Part shown: piece after piece, positions 53,488 to 63,026 of the stretch
How the letters are laid out: the number at the start of each line of letters is the position of its first letter
How positions within the stretch are numbered: position 1 is the stretch's first letter
Source: Bacillus manliponensis
Lineage (GTDB): Bacteria; Bacillota; Bacilli; Bacillales; Bacillaceae_G
Direction of reading: 5' to 3'
Length of the DNA stretch: 64,000 nt
Assembly: GCF_000712595.1 (NCBI RefSeq)
Contig: NZ_JOTN01000005.1
Coordinates: 217,402-281,401 of the forward strand
Translations under genes and position numbers: made by a program
The notes under the pieces: model-generated
Told to the model about the DNA's origin: nothing
Databases searched by the model: none
The model's input: only the letters and a program-made list of their open reading frames with translations

Positions 53488-54054
53488 ATGGAACAAGTGT
53501 ATATACAAGGTGAAAAAATTGTAATGAGAATGATTCAAGAGAAAGATATGTATCCGTTATGGCAACAAATATACAAAGATGAGAAACCGGAGTGGAAAAA
53601 GTGGGACGCACCGTATTTTCCATTCGTACGACAAGAATTTTCTGTTTTTAAAGAAAATTTGAGCGTAAAATTAAAGAAAGACCCATACTCACAGCTTCTT
53701 TTTCAGGTGGATGGCGATATCGTTGGGTCGGTTGGTTACTACTGGGAACATGAACCATCACGTTGGCTAGAGATTGGAATTACAATTTATGATCCTTCCT
53801 ATTGGAATGGTGGTTATGGCACAGAGGCACTGCAGCTATATGTAGATCTTTTATTTAAAAATATGGAGATTGGAAGGGTTGGTTTAACAACATGGTCCGG
53901 TAATGAACGAATGATGAAAGTGGCCGAGAAAATTGGTATGAAATTAGAAGGAAGAATGAGAAAGTGCCGTTATTATAACGGGGAGTATTATGATTCTATT
54001 CGTATGGGGATGATTCGTGAGGAATGGGAAGTCTTGCGTAATGTACAGGGGTGA
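53488..54054 (+). CDS. GNAT family acetyltransferase (RimJ/RimL-like)
   Basis: The 188-aa protein has the layout of the RimJ/RimL and SpeG group: EKIVMRMIQEKDMYPLWQQI at the start, YWNGGYGTEALQLYVDLLF as the acetyl-CoA site (about 110-128), and VAEKIGMKLEGRMRKCRYYN near the end. TAGGAGG precedes ATG. It starts a three-gene run with a 2H phosphoesterase and another GNAT. Substrate unknown. Confidence 0.9.
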   Translation: MEQVYIQGEKIVMRMIQEKDMYPLWQQIYKDEKPEWKKWDAPYFPFVRQEFSVFKENLSVKLKKDPYSQLLFQVDGDIVGSVGYYWEHEPSRWLEIGITIYDPSYWNGGYGTEALQLYVDLLFKNMEIGRVGLTTWSGNERMMKVAEKIGMKLEGRMRKCRYYNGEYYDSIRMGMIREEWEVLRNVQG

Positions 54055-54060
54055 GGGAAA

Positions 54061-54606
54061 ATGTATGCAGTAATTGCAACATTTGATGAGAAAACGACAA
54101 ATCGAGTAAAAGAGATTTGGAAGCAGATTGAAAAATTTACTGGTGTAAGTATGGAAGGATTAGATCCACATATCACATTTGCAGATTACCATCATATAGA
54201 TGAAAAATCATATTTACAAAAGTTAAAGCAATTTACAAAACGTACAAGTGCATTTTCTGTTGTTTTTTCGTCTATTGGTATGTTTCCGAGTACAGGTACT
54301 ATATTTTTAGCACCAGTAGTGACAAAGGAATTACAAGATGTTCATCGCTCGTTTCACGAATATTTTGGAGATTTCCTAGATAATGAACAGTCATATTATG
54401 TACCGGATCAATGGGTACCGCATTGCACAATTGCCAGCCGTTTAGACAAAAATCAATCTCTTCGGATTTTGGAGCATATGTATGGTAAGTTTCGAGTAGA
54501 ACAAGCAGCATTGCAAACGATAAAAGTAATAAAGGTAACATATGAGAATAATGAGCCGGCTATATTTGAGACAATCGGAGAATACTCACTAAAGGAGAAG
54601 GGGTAA
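54061..54606 (+). CDS. 2'-5' RNA ligase / 2H phosphoesterase superfamily protein
   Basis: The 181-aa protein has the two HxT motifs of the LigT-like fold, PHITFADYH (about 41) and PHCTIASRL (about 120). These act on 2',3'-cyclic phosphates or related bonds in RNA or nucleotides. It starts six bases after the preceding GNAT gene and ends three bases before the next, so all three are one unit. The natural substrate is unknown. Confidence 0.88.
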   Translation: MYAVIATFDEKTTNRVKEIWKQIEKFTGVSMEGLDPHITFADYHHIDEKSYLQKLKQFTKRTSAFSVVFSSIGMFPSTGTIFLAPVVTKELQDVHRSFHEYFGDFLDNEQSYYVPDQWVPHCTIASRLDKNQSLRILEHMYGKFRVEQAALQTIKVIKVTYENNEPAIFETIGEYSLKEKG

Positions 54607-54609
54607 GAT

Positions 54610-55095
54610 ATGACATTTACAATTAAACATATGAACGAAGATGACATTGCTGCGGTACAAGAAGTGGCAATAATATGCTGGCATGACACATATGAGGGGA
54701 TTTTACCAAAAGAAGTACGAGAAGCGTTTTTAGAGCAGTTATACTCACATGAAATGATGAAACGCCGTCTGGAACAATCACATTTGTTTGTCGCAGAAGT
54801 AGAAGATAAAGTTGTTGGGTTTGCAAACTTTTCGTCTATTAAGTATGGCGGTGAAGCGGAGTTAGGTGCAATTTACATATTGCCGCAGCATCAAGGAACG
54901 GGGATTGGAACGGCATTACTGCAAAAAGGCATTTTGTACTTAGAGAGTGTGAAGAAACTTTATGTTTGCGTAGAAGCGGAAAATGATAAAGGAAAATCTT
55001 TTTATAAAGCAAAAGGGTTTTCAGAATTAGAGAGATTTGAAGAAGACTTTGAAGGGCATACATTACAAACGATGCGTATGGTACTACATATATAA
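54610..55095 (+). CDS. GNAT family N-acetyltransferase
   Basis: A 161-aa single-domain acetyltransferase. LGAIYILPQHQGTGIGTALLQ (about 82-102) contains the Q/RxxGxG/A acetyl-CoA loop. The protein ends with the usual strand KGFSELERFEEDFEG. It is the third gene of a short operon and is closed by a terminator at 55100. Substrate unknown. Confidence 0.9.
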   Translation: MTFTIKHMNEDDIAAVQEVAIICWHDTYEGILPKEVREAFLEQLYSHEMMKRRLEQSHLFVAEVEDKVVGFANFSSIKYGGEAELGAIYILPQHQGTGIGTALLQKGILYLESVKKLYVCVEAENDKGKSFYKAKGFSELERFEEDFEGHTLQTMRMVLHI

Positions 55096-55099
55096 ATAA

Positions 55100-55129
55100 A
55101 GGGCTGCTGATCTCTCAGCAGCTTTTTTA
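55100..55129. terminator. Terminator between convergent GNAT genes
   Basis: GCTGCTGA / TCAGCAGC arms with a TCTC loop and TTTTTT. The right edge touches the end of the minus-strand GNAT gene. Confidence 0.9.
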
Positions 55130-55912
55130 GCGATACATCGTCCACGTACCGATATCTTTAAATCCTAGTCTTTTGTAAATGCGCCCAGCAGCAGGGTTAT
55201 CGTAAAATAGGCAAAGTGAACGGCCTTCAGCAGTGAAATCTTCTATCATTTTGCTTAATAGTTGTGAGGCATAGCCTTTTCCGCGGTAATTGTCATGTGT
55301 ACATACACCAACAACCATCGCTGATAAAGAATTTTCTGCGGAAGTAGATGCGCAAGCAACCATTTCTCCATCCTTTTCAATATAATAAGTACGGCCTGTA
55401 TTTGTTTCGATTGCTTGGCGAAGCAGCTTTTCAGATTCATCACCGAGTGTGAATTCAACAATTTGTTTTCGTAACTTCATGATATTTGGGACATCATCGA
55501 TTGTGGCGATTTTAATATTCTCTTCGTTTTTTCTAAAATCTAGTTCATTGTCATTTGTACATTCAGCAAAGTGTAGGCGTCTCTTTTCACCGAGTGTAAG
55601 TGTAGGAATTGCTTCAAATTGCTCAACAACTTCAGATTTTCCAGAGATTTTGATAGGACTGTTACTATCAATTTTACTAGCAAATTCTTCGAGCGAGAAC
55701 GATTCTGCTGCATATGGAATGAAAGAATCATGAAAACGTAATAATACACCTCTTAATTCATTGTCTTCTGTAAATTGTCCCCACAACTCTTGGAAATCTG
55801 TATCATATCCAAATGCTTCAATATCACCAATTAAAAATAAATTCATAGCAGTTTCTCTTTTTAAATAAGATAAGACTTGTTGATTATCTTGATTTGTTAA
55901 CTTTCGAATCAA
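55127..55912 (-). CDS. GNAT family acetyltransferase, two-domain
   Basis: The 261-aa protein has a divergent N-terminal half and a C-terminal GNAT domain (about 135-261) with VVGVCTHDNYRGKGYASQLL as acetyl-CoA site and LFYDNPAAGRIYKRLGFKDI after it. This resembles FR47-type members. Start is TTG 55912, supported by AAAGGAG. It is a single gene. Substrate unknown. Confidence 0.88.
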   Translation of the reverse strand: MIRKLTNQDNQQVLSYLKRETAMNLFLIGDIEAFGYDTDFQELWGQFTEDNELRGVLLRFHDSFIPYAAESFSLEEFASKIDSNSPIKISGKSEVVEQFEAIPTLTLGEKRRLHFAECTNDNELDFRKNEENIKIATIDDVPNIMKLRKQIVEFTLGDESEKLLRQAIETNTGRTYYIEKDGEMVACASTSAENSLSAMVVGVCTHDNYRGKGYASQLLSKMIEDFTAEGRSLCLFYDNPAAGRIYKRLGFKDIGTWTMYR

Positions 55913-56042
55913 AGGTGACAGCTCCTTTTGTTCATTTTTCTAAATATTATCATTTATCATTCTTTTTATCGATAGAAATTTTATGTTTAGTTCACGAGGT
56001 TTCGGAAAAACTAGGAAAGATATGAAAAAGGAGGTATGTAAG

Positions 56043-56492
56043 GTGGAACATCCAATTCAAGGATTAATGAAGGCGGCCATGGAAAACTTAAAAGAAATGG
56101 TCGATGTGAATACAATTGTTGGGGAACCAGTTCCAACAGCAGATGGTGGAGTTGTATTAACGGTATCAAAAGTAGCATTTGGATTTGGAGCTGGAGGATC
56201 GGATTTTGAAGTAAGTAACAGCCAGCAATCAAATGGAAATCCTGCATTTGGTGGTGGTAGCGCAGGAGGTGTTTCTATTACACCAGTAGCTTTTTTAGTT
56301 GTTAATAAAGACGGTGTGAACATTCTTCATTTACAAAATGCGACTCATTTAGCAGAGAAAATAATTGAAATGGCGCCGCAAACGATTGATAAAATACAAT
56401 CGATGTTTCAGAAAAATAATCAACAAAGTGGTCAACAAAACAATCAGCAAAGCAGCAATTATTCGCCGCAAACTCCAGATGATATTATGTAA
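56043..56492 (+). CDS. gerW: GerW/YtfJ family spore protein
   Basis: A 149-aa protein with the conserved block HPIQGLMKAAMENLKEMVD at the start, followed by TVSKVAFGFGAGGSDFE and a Gly/Ser-rich loop. The tail is Gln/Asn-rich. GerW (YtfJ) is a forespore protein needed for normal germination in B. subtilis. The frame opens at 55983, but AAAGGAGGT eight bases before GTG 56043 is the clear start. It is a single gene with its own terminator. Confidence 0.92.
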   Translation: MEHPIQGLMKAAMENLKEMVDVNTIVGEPVPTADGGVVLTVSKVAFGFGAGGSDFEVSNSQQSNGNPAFGGGSAGGVSITPVAFLVVNKDGVNILHLQNATHLAEKIIEMAPQTIDKIQSMFQKNNQQSGQQNNQQSSNYSPQTPDDIM

Positions 56493-56522
56493 AAAAGCCT
56501 GTTTTGAATCAGGCTTTTTTTC
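56491..56522 (+). terminator. Terminator of gerW
   Basis: AAAAAGCCTG / CAGGCTTTTTT arms with TTTTGAAT loop, starting at the stop codon. Confidence 0.9.
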
Positions 56523-56651
56523 TTGTAATCGTAGTGTAATAAAACTCATGAAATTTTAAATACTTTTTGCAGTTTTTTCTATGTTTCTAAAAATTTTCAT
56601 GATAAAATATCCTATAGAATTACACATATAAAACGAAGGTGGCTAGGTGCT

Positions 56652-57428
56652 TTGTCGGGAGGATCTGACCAAATAAAAAATATGATTTATATTAATGGTA
56701 ATCGTCGTAACCATTGTTTCATTACAGCGGGCATCACATTCGAGGAATTTGCAAGCAACATTCCTTCACCAATTCATCAAGTATTGCTTTTGAAGCATAA
56801 CTTTGAGTGGGCAGATTTTCATTATCATACCTTATTCGAATATGTTGAGGAAGAGAATATGAATAAATTAATCACAGCAGATATTGATGAATTTCATGAT
56901 TTTTGCTGGGTTGATTTTGATGATGTGAGCGACTTGGATGAATTAGAGCCAAAGGAGATTGCAGAATTGCTTTATTTGGCTCATAAAAAAGAACCGCTAG
57001 GAAGAGCGTTCTTCCCACTCTTGAAAAATAGATTTGCTTATTTTTCTCATGATGACGGTTGGTACAGTAAAGTGTATTATCGCAGAATGCTAGATTTTGT
57101 TGGAATGCTGAGCAAAGTAATTCCATATAAACTTGGTTCTTTTGGGAAAAAACGTTTCTCTTTATTTCAAAAATCGAAAATTTATCCAGCAATTTCAAAA
57201 GAAGTGATTTTAGAGCTTGTTCCTCTTATGGAAGATGGCTTGTATTTCGATCTTGCTGGGAAGATTGAGTCAAGGCGTGGTTTAGATATTCCTGTTTATG
57301 TCATTGGTTCGTATGAAAGTACGGATGAAGTATTAGACAATTTAGCAGAGTTAAAACGTGGCGCTTCTCAAACAGGATGGCTTATTTTTGATAAAAAAGA
57401 ACAAGAGTGGCAATGGATGATGGACTAA
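56652..57428 (+). CDS. Uncharacterised 258-aa cytoplasmic protein
   Basis: A soluble, acidic protein without signal or membrane segment. It is rich in aromatic residues (WADFHYHTLFEYVEEENM, FSHDDGWYSKVYYRRMLDF). Start is TTG 56652 with AAGGTGG upstream; GGAGG inside the second to fourth codons leaves some doubt. It has its own terminator. No family recognised and no informative neighbour. Confidence 0.7.
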   Translation: MSGGSDQIKNMIYINGNRRNHCFITAGITFEEFASNIPSPIHQVLLLKHNFEWADFHYHTLFEYVEEENMNKLITADIDEFHDFCWVDFDDVSDLDELEPKEIAELLYLAHKKEPLGRAFFPLLKNRFAYFSHDDGWYSKVYYRRMLDFVGMLSKVIPYKLGSFGKKRFSLFQKSKIYPAISKEVILELVPLMEDGLYFDLAGKIESRRGLDIPVYVIGSYESTDEVLDNLAELKRGASQTGWLIFDKKEQEWQWMMD

Positions 57429-57429
57429 G

Positions 57430-57468
57430 AGAACTTGACGATATATGTCAAGTTTTCTTTCTTTTTTG
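57430..57468 (+). terminator. Terminator after the 258-aa gene
   Basis: AACTTGAC / GTCAAGTT arms with a short loop, followed by T-rich sequence. Confidence 0.8.
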
Positions 57469-57480
57469 AAAGGAGAAAAA

Positions 57481-57801
57481 ATGAAGAAATATTATGCAGC
57501 AATGGGTATTGGGAGTATCGTATTTGTAGCGGTGTTATTATTAACGTGTCCACGAGAGACAGACTTCCAAAACGTTTTAGAAGAGAAATTTGGGATTGTT
57601 TGCAGTAACGTAAGTTTTAGCTGTGAACAAAAAATTGATGGGAAAGAACAGAGTTTAACGTTTGTGGATAGCCATGCTCGAAATGGTGTATTTTTTATAA
57701 AAGTAAAGCAAACTTTTGAAACAGAGGCAGGAAAGAAAAAAGAATATAGTGGGATTGGTATGTTCGGAAAATTTTTTGCCGTCTCAGAAAAGGCTTTCTA
57801 A
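57481..57801 (+). CDS. Small exported or membrane-anchored protein
   Basis: A 106-aa protein with one N-terminal hydrophobic segment (about 6-24, ending in LLLTCPRE) and a soluble domain containing two cysteines (GIVCSNVSFSCEQ) that could form a disulfide outside the cell. AAAGGAG before ATG 57481 sets the start; the frame itself opens at 57445. A lipobox reading (LLTC) is possible. Function unknown. Confidence 0.65.
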   Translation: MKKYYAAMGIGSIVFVAVLLLTCPRETDFQNVLEEKFGIVCSNVSFSCEQKIDGKEQSLTFVDSHARNGVFFIKVKQTFETEAGKKKEYSGIGMFGKFFAVSEKAF

Positions 57802-57869
57802 ATTGGAAGGTCTTTTTTTTATGCCTTAATTCATATAGTTATGATAAGACAAGCTAAGGAGGGATTGAA

Positions 57870-58082
57870 ATGAAAAAGACATGTATTGTATGTGGAGGAG
57901 ATGATTTTATATCATCTACTTTATACGCTCGTACAAAGCAAGAGATGAGCTATGCTCCTAACATGTATCGATTTGAAAAAGTATTTATGCAAGAGCGAGA
58001 TGAAGAGAATTATCCAATTTTCCAAGAGATTATTGGATATCATTGCCGTGAATGTGGGCATGTGATGTTATTTCACGCATAA
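57870..58082 (+). CDS. Small zinc-ribbon protein
   Basis: A 70-aa protein with CIVCGG at residues 5-10 and CRECGH near residue 60, a pair of CxxC knuckles able to bind one zinc. AAGGAGGG precedes ATG. It is a single gene with its own terminator. Possibly a nucleic-acid-binding or regulatory zinc ribbon; no partner is evident. Confidence 0.75.
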   Translation: MKKTCIVCGGDDFISSTLYARTKQEMSYAPNMYRFEKVFMQERDEENYPIFQEIIGYHCRECGHVMLFHA

Positions 58083-58112
58083 AACACACCAAGTTCTATC
58101 TTGGTGTGTTTT
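58081..58112. terminator. Bidirectional terminator
   Basis: AAAACACACCAAG / CTTGGTGTGTTTT arms with a TTCTAT loop lie between the zinc-ribbon gene and the convergent membrane-protein gene. Confidence 0.9.
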
Positions 58113-58464
58113 ATAATGCACCTACGGCGAGTGGATAAAAGATTGTGAATAAAACAGAAAAAGCTCCAAATCCTATTGCTGTATAACCAAGTGTTTTTGC
58201 ACCGAGAAATACAGCGATAAGACCAAGTATAACGGAAGTAATGCCAAATGTAAGTGGATAAAATGCGATAGAAAATAATGCAAGAAATAGTGCGAGATAG
58301 CCAATTATTGTACCAGTACTACTTCGACTATTTTCTTCTTGTGCTAGCAAATCCCGTCTTCGTTTAGTAGGAAGGCGCTGTGCATAGATTTCAGCTGCAT
58401 ATTCCTCATCGTGAATATTTTTATGCTGATTTGTTTTTTTATGTTGTTTGTATTTTTTAGACAA
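58111..58464 (-). CDS. Small membrane protein with basic N terminus
   Basis: A 117-aa protein with about 45 polar, Lys/His/Arg-rich residues followed by three helices with a repeated SIAFYPLTFGITSVILG / SVLFTIFYPLAVG pattern. The frame is open to 58530, but AGAGGG seven bases before TTG 58464 fixes the start. No family assigned; DUF308-like small membrane proteins look similar. Confidence 0.65.
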   Translation of the reverse strand: MSKKYKQHKKTNQHKNIHDEEYAAEIYAQRLPTKRRRDLLAQEENSRSSTGTIIGYLALFLALFSIAFYPLTFGITSVILGLIAVFLGAKTLGYTAIGFGAFSVLFTIFYPLAVGAL

Positions 58465-58608
58465 TTGATTTCCCTCTTTTCTATAGAAGAGTACTATTAG
58501 TATTTTAGATATGAAAAGAAACATGTGCATGAGTTCTATCCAACTTTGGGGAAAAATGGTGGTTGTAATAAGTAAAAAAATGAAAAGGTTCTGGAATAGA
58601 TATCATAA

Positions 58609-58637
58609 TTGTCTAAAAACTTTAAATAATATAGAAT
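58609..58637 (+). promoter_or_regulatory. Sigma-A type promoter
   Basis: TTGTCT at 58609-58614, a 17-base spacer and TAGAAT at 58632-58637, pointing at the methyltransferase gene at 58720. Confidence 0.6.
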
Positions 58638-58719
58638 AATTAAGGGATGTAATATGATTTTCGTTTGCAAAGAACCTTCCTGAATGTGAGATAGATTAAA
58701 ATATGAAGGTGGAGAAGAG

Positions 58720-59400
58720 ATGGAAAATTTTAATTGGCACGAAGCAGCGCAACAAAAGTGGGATAATAATGCAGATTTTTGGAATCAAAATAGTGAAGAA
58801 ATGTGGGATAGTGGAAGTAGAAGTAAAATCTTACCGTTCTTTGAGCAATATGTAGAACAAGGTGCCAAAATTGTAGATGTAGGCTGCGGGGATGGATATG
58901 GTACATATAAAGCGAGTGAAGCAGGGTATTTAGCCTACGGTGTAGATTTATCGAAAGAAATGATTCGCATTGCAAAAGAACGTGGTGAAAACGAAAGGTT
59001 ATCGTTTGTAGAAGGAGACCTCATTGCACTTCCGTTTTCAGATGAAGAATTTGATGCGGTATTGGCGGTGAATTCATTAGAATGGACAGAACAGCCACTT
59101 CTTGCTTTAGAGGAAATTAAACGTGTTTTACAGCCAGGTGGCTTTGCTTGCATTGCAATTTTAGGACCAACAGCAGCACCGCGCCAAAATAGTTTCCCGC
59201 GCCTATACGGAAAAGAAGCGGTTTGTAATACGATGATGCCGTGGGAGTTTGAGCATCTTGCACTGCAGGAAGGGTTTAAGATGGTTGATGGCATTGGTGT
59301 ATATAAACGAGGCGTGAATGAAAAAATGATTGGCCAACTTTCAGTAGAATTACGTCAAGCATTAACATTCATGTGGGTGTTTATGCTGAAAAAAGCCTAG
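58720..59400 (+). CDS. Class I SAM-dependent methyltransferase
   Basis: The 226-aa protein has a Rossmann-type SAM site: IVDVGCGDGYGTYKASEAG (motif I, about 50-68), YGVDLSKEMI (acidic loop), EGDLIALPFSDEEFDAV and LQPGGFACIAILG. These features fit the methyltransferase-11/UbiE-like group. GGTGGAG precedes ATG. The substrate is not evident. The fhs gene follows after 91 bases. Confidence 0.92.
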   Translation: MENFNWHEAAQQKWDNNADFWNQNSEEMWDSGSRSKILPFFEQYVEQGAKIVDVGCGDGYGTYKASEAGYLAYGVDLSKEMIRIAKERGENERLSFVEGDLIALPFSDEEFDAVLAVNSLEWTEQPLLALEEIKRVLQPGGFACIAILGPTAAPRQNSFPRLYGKEAVCNTMMPWEFEHLALQEGFKMVDGIGVYKRGVNEKMIGQLSVELRQALTFMWVFMLKKA

Positions 59401-59491
59401 TGCATAAGCCTATAGGATGGTGAAATAAGTGCAGAAAATACCAAAAACTGATACAATATCATCAGAGCCAAATAAAGGGGGACTAAATAAT

Positions 59492-61180
59492 ATGACAACA
59501 ACTACTACAGTTAAATCTGATATTGAAATCGCACAAGAAGCAAGCATGAAAAAAATTCAAAAAATTGCAGCTGAATTAGATATTTTAGAAGAAGAATTAG
59601 AACCTTATGGCCACTATAAAGGTAAGTTATCTCTTGATATATTTAAGCGTTTACAACATAAAGAAGACGGAAAAGTGATTCTTGTAACAGCAATTAACCC
59701 AACGCCAGCAGGGGAAGGGAAATCAACGGTTACAGTAGGACTTGGACAAGCATTTCATACAATTGGTAAAAAAGCGGTAATTGCACTGCGTGAGCCATCT
59801 CTTGGACCAACGATGGGAATTAAAGGTGGTGCAGCAGGTGGAGGTTATTCACAAGTTGTTCCAATGGAGGATATTAACCTTCATTTTACTGGTGACCTTC
59901 ATGCGATCACAACAGCAAATAATGCACTTGCAGCATTTATTGATAATCACATTCAACAAGGAAATGAATTGCGCATTGATACGCGTAAAATTGTTTGGAA
60001 GCGCTGCGTAGATTTAAATGACCGTGCACTTCGTAATGTTGTTATTGGTCTTGGTGGTCCAGTACAAGGTGTACCGCGCGAAGACGGTTTTGATATTACA
60101 GTTGCTTCTGAAATTATGGCTGTATTTTGCTTAGCGACAGATGTACAAGATTTAAAGGCGCGTTTATCTCGCATTGTTGTTGCTTACAACATGGATAACG
60201 AACCAGTGACAGTAAAAGACTTAGGTGTAGAAGGTGCATTAACACTTCTTTTAAAAGATGCATTAAAGCCAAACTTAGTCCAAACATTAGAGAATACACC
60301 AGCGATTATTCATGGTGGTCCTTTTGCAAACATTGCGCATGGTTGTAATAGTGTTATTGCAACAACGATGGCAGCGAAGCTTGGTGATTATGTAATTACA
60401 GAGTCTGGATTTGGTGCAGATTTAGGTGCTGAGAAATTTTTAAATATTAAAGCACGCGCAGCAGGTATTAAGCCAGAGGCGGTTGTTATCGTTGCGACAA
60501 TTCGTGCTCTGAAAATGCATGGCGGCGTAGCAAAAGATATGTTAAAAGAAGAGAATGTAGATGCGTTAGCAAAAGGAATGGAAAATCTACAAAAACATGT
60601 AGAAACTATTCAAGCATTTGGCGTTCCATTTGTTATTGCAATTAATAAATTCATTACAGATACAGATGAAGAAGTGCAATACTTACAAAACTGGTGCAGC
60701 GAGCGTGGCTATGAAGTATCCTTAACAGAAGTTTGGGAAAAAGGTGGTCAAGGCGGTGCTGACCTTGCTAAGAAAGTATTAAAAGTAATTGAAAATGGCG
60801 ATAATCAATATGCACCACTATACGATTTAGATCTTCCGTTAGAAGAAAAGATTCGTACAATCGCTCAAAAAGTATACGGTGCAAAAGATATTGAATTCGC
60901 ACCGAAAGCACGCAAGCAATTAACGCAGTTTGAAGGAGAAGGCTGGAGTAAATTACCGGTTTGTATGGCGAAAACGCAATATTCTCTTTCTGATGATGCA
61001 ACAAAATTAGGCCGACCATCTGACTTTGTTGTAACAATTCGTGAGTTAAAACCATCCATTGGTGCAGGATTTATCGTAGCGTTAACAGGAACAATGTTAA
61101 CAATGCCGGGCCTTCCGAAAAAGCCTGCTGCACTACAAATGGATGTAAATGAAGATGGAAAAGCAGTTGGTTTGTTCTAA
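59492..61180 (+). CDS. fhs: Formate-tetrahydrofolate ligase
   Basis: The 562-aa enzyme makes 10-formyl-THF from formate, THF and ATP. Motifs include the P-loop [13 protein letters not shown] (about 72-84), [20 protein letters not shown], and [14 protein letters not shown]. The frame opens at 59429, but AAAGGGGG nine to ten bases before ATG 59492 is the start. Length is normal. It is a single gene with a terminator at 61227-61260. Confidence 0.97.
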   Translation: MTTTTTVKSDIEIAQEASMKKIQKIAAELDILEEELEPYGHYKGKLSLDIFKRLQHKEDGKVILVTAINPTPAGEGKSTVTVGLGQAFHTIGKKAVIALREPSLGPTMGIKGGAAGGGYSQVVPMEDINLHFTGDLHAITTANNALAAFIDNHIQQGNELRIDTRKIVWKRCVDLNDRALRNVVIGLGGPVQGVPREDGFDITVASEIMAVFCLATDVQDLKARLSRIVVAYNMDNEPVTVKDLGVEGALTLLLKDALKPNLVQTLENTPAIIHGGPFANIAHGCNSVIATTMAAKLGDYVITESGFGADLGAEKFLNIKARAAGIKPEAVVIVATIRALKMHGGVAKDMLKEENVDALAKGMENLQKHVETIQAFGVPFVIAINKFITDTDEEVQYLQNWCSERGYEVSLTEVWEKGGQGGADLAKKVLKVIENGDNQYAPLYDLDLPLEEKIRTIAQKVYGAKDIEFAPKARKQLTQFEGEGWSKLPVCMAKTQYSLSDDATKLGRPSDFVVTIRELKPSIGAGFIVALTGTMLTMPGLPKKPAALQMDVNEDGKAVGLF

Positions 61181-61226
61181 AAGGTTGTATTTCTTCACTT
61201 TTATTTGTACACTATATATACATCAC

Positions 61227-61260
61227 AAAGCGCCTTTCAAATGAAAGGCGCTCGTTTTTT
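61227..61260 (+). terminator. Terminator of fhs
   Basis: AGCGCCTTTCA / TGAAAGGCGCT arms with a short loop and T-run. The T-run abuts the ribosome site of the next gene. Confidence 0.9.
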
Positions 61261-61270
61261 GGAGGAAATT

Positions 61271-61795
61271 ATGTTTGATCCAACAGCTTTTGAAAATTTA
61301 AAAGTTATCGTCGAAGGTGCTATATATGATTTGGACTTACACGGTGATATTTTAGTAACGGACCGAAAAGATATGGTGGATTTAGCGTCATTAGGTCGTA
61401 TATATAATATATCGTTTCAACTGACTGAACAGAATCCATTAGTAGAAGCTACATTTTCTTTGGCAGTTGATGCGAAGAATTTATCTGGCGAAATATTAGA
61501 AGTACCACAGTTCGTACCAGGATGTGAAATGAAACTGTTTTTCACATTTTTACTGAAGCATCCAGAAAAAGATTGTCAACATATTGAACCGTTGCTACAA
61601 TCCATATGGGGAACAAAGCGAATGATTACGCAACAAATTTCATATGAATATAATGAGGGAGCGCTTTCATATCATAACAAGGTAAGTATCTCATTCCAAA
61701 AAGCAATTACAGAAGATCACGTTGATGATTTGTTAGCGGTTATTTCTCATGTGATAGAAACAATGAGAAACTTGCAACATTTTCTTCAAAAATAG
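61271..61795 (+). CDS. Uncharacterised 174-aa soluble protein
   Basis: A mixed alpha/beta protein without signal or membrane segment. It ends in a helix (DHVDDLLAVISHVIETMRNL). The frame opens at 61205, but TTTGGAGG five bases before ATG 61271 decides the start. It lies 19 bases before the helicase gene, so the two are probably co-transcribed. No family recognised. Confidence 0.75.
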   Translation: MFDPTAFENLKVIVEGAIYDLDLHGDILVTDRKDMVDLASLGRIYNISFQLTEQNPLVEATFSLAVDAKNLSGEILEVPQFVPGCEMKLFFTFLLKHPEKDCQHIEPLLQSIWGTKRMITQQISYEYNEGALSYHNKVSISFQKAITEDHVDDLLAVISHVIETMRNLQHFLQK

Positions 61796-61814
61796 AGAAA
61801 AAGGAGAAACATAA

Positions 61815-62984
61815 ATGATTAAAGATATGCAACCATTTTTGCAAGATGCTTGGGAGAAAGCTGGTTTTAAAGAATTAACAGAAATTCAGCAGCAAGCGAT
61901 TCCTTCCATCGTAGAGGGACAAGATATAATTGCCGAATCACCAACAGGTACAGGGAAAACATTAGCATACCTATTACCACTCTTACATAAAATCAACCTC
62001 GAAGTAAAGCAGCCACAAGTTGTTATTATGGCACCAACACGTGAGCTTGTAATGCAAATTCATGAGGAAGCACAAAAGTTTACCGCAGGAACGGAAATTT
62101 CAAGTGCGTCATTAGTGGGCGGAGCTGATATTAAACGTCAAGTTGAGAAATTAAAGAAGCATCCAAGAATTGTAGTTGGATCACCAGGGCGAATTTTAGA
62201 ATTAATTCGTATGAAGAAACTGAAAATGCATGAAGTAAAAACGATTGTATTTGATGAATTCGACCAAATTGTGAAGCAAAAAATGACAGGCGCTGTATCT
62301 GATGTTATTAAATCGACGATGCGTGATCGTCAATTAGTATTCTTCTCTGCAACGATGACGAAAGATGCAGAAGATGTAGCGCGTAACTGTGCAAATGAAC
62401 CAAAGCTTGTTCGTGTTAAGCGTACGGAAACGAAAAACATTGTTGAACATATGTATATTGTATGTGAACGCCGTGAGAAAACAGAATATGTACGCCGCAT
62501 TATGCATAGCGGTAATGTGAAGGCGGTAGCCTTTATGAATGATCCATTCCGCTTAGATGAAATGACAGAAAAGCTAAAGTATCGCAAACTAAAAGCCGCT
62601 GCTTTACATGCTGAGGCGAAAAAGCAGGAGCGTGAAGCGACGCTGCGAACGTTCCGTCAAGGAAAAGTAGAAATTTTACTGGCAACTGATGTGGCAGCGC
62701 GTGGTTTAGATATTCAAGATTTAACACACGTTATTCATTTAGATTTACCAGATACACTTGATCAGTATATTCATCGCTCTGGCCGTACAGGACGTATGGG
62801 AAAAGAGGGAACGGTTATTTCCTTAGTGACACCTCAAGAAGAGCGCAAACTATTACAATTTGCAAAAAAATTAGGTATTCAATTCAACAAGCAAGAAATG
62901 TTTAAAGGTTCGTTTGTAGAATCAAAACCAAAGGCACCAAAGAAAAAGAAACCATCGTTTACTGGGAAGAAGAAGCCTAGATAA
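61815..62984 (+). CDS. DEAD-box-family RNA helicase (YfmL/CshC-like)
   Basis: The 389-aa ATP-dependent RNA helicase has motif Q (GFKELTEIQQQAI), Walker A (SPTGTGKT), Ia (APTRELVMQ), motif II reading VFDEFDQ, motif III (FSATM), and motifs V-VI (ATDVAARGLDI, HRSGRTGRMG). The third residue-pair of motif II is F instead of A, so DEFD. A basic Lys/Pro tail (about 372-389) likely binds RNA. AAAGGAG precedes ATG. Size fits the short YfmL-type helicases that act in ribosome assembly. Confidence 0.93.
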   Translation: MIKDMQPFLQDAWEKAGFKELTEIQQQAIPSIVEGQDIIAESPTGTGKTLAYLLPLLHKINLEVKQPQVVIMAPTRELVMQIHEEAQKFTAGTEISSASLVGGADIKRQVEKLKKHPRIVVGSPGRILELIRMKKLKMHEVKTIVFDEFDQIVKQKMTGAVSDVIKSTMRDRQLVFFSATMTKDAEDVARNCANEPKLVRVKRTETKNIVEHMYIVCERREKTEYVRRIMHSGNVKAVAFMNDPFRLDEMTEKLKYRKLKAAALHAEAKKQEREATLRTFRQGKVEILLATDVAARGLDIQDLTHVIHLDLPDTLDQYIHRSGRTGRMGKEGTVISLVTPQEERKLLQFAKKLGIQFNKQEMFKGSFVESKPKAPKKKKPSFTGKKKPR

Positions 62985-62985
62985 A

Positions 62986-63026
62986 TAAAAAACGTACCAG
63001 CTTATCGTAAAGCTGGTACGTTTTTT
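62986..63026. terminator. Bidirectional terminator
   Basis: AAAAACGTACCAGCTT / AAGCTGGTACGTTTTT arms between the helicase gene and the convergent hydrolase gene, overlapping the last codons of the latter. Confidence 0.92.
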
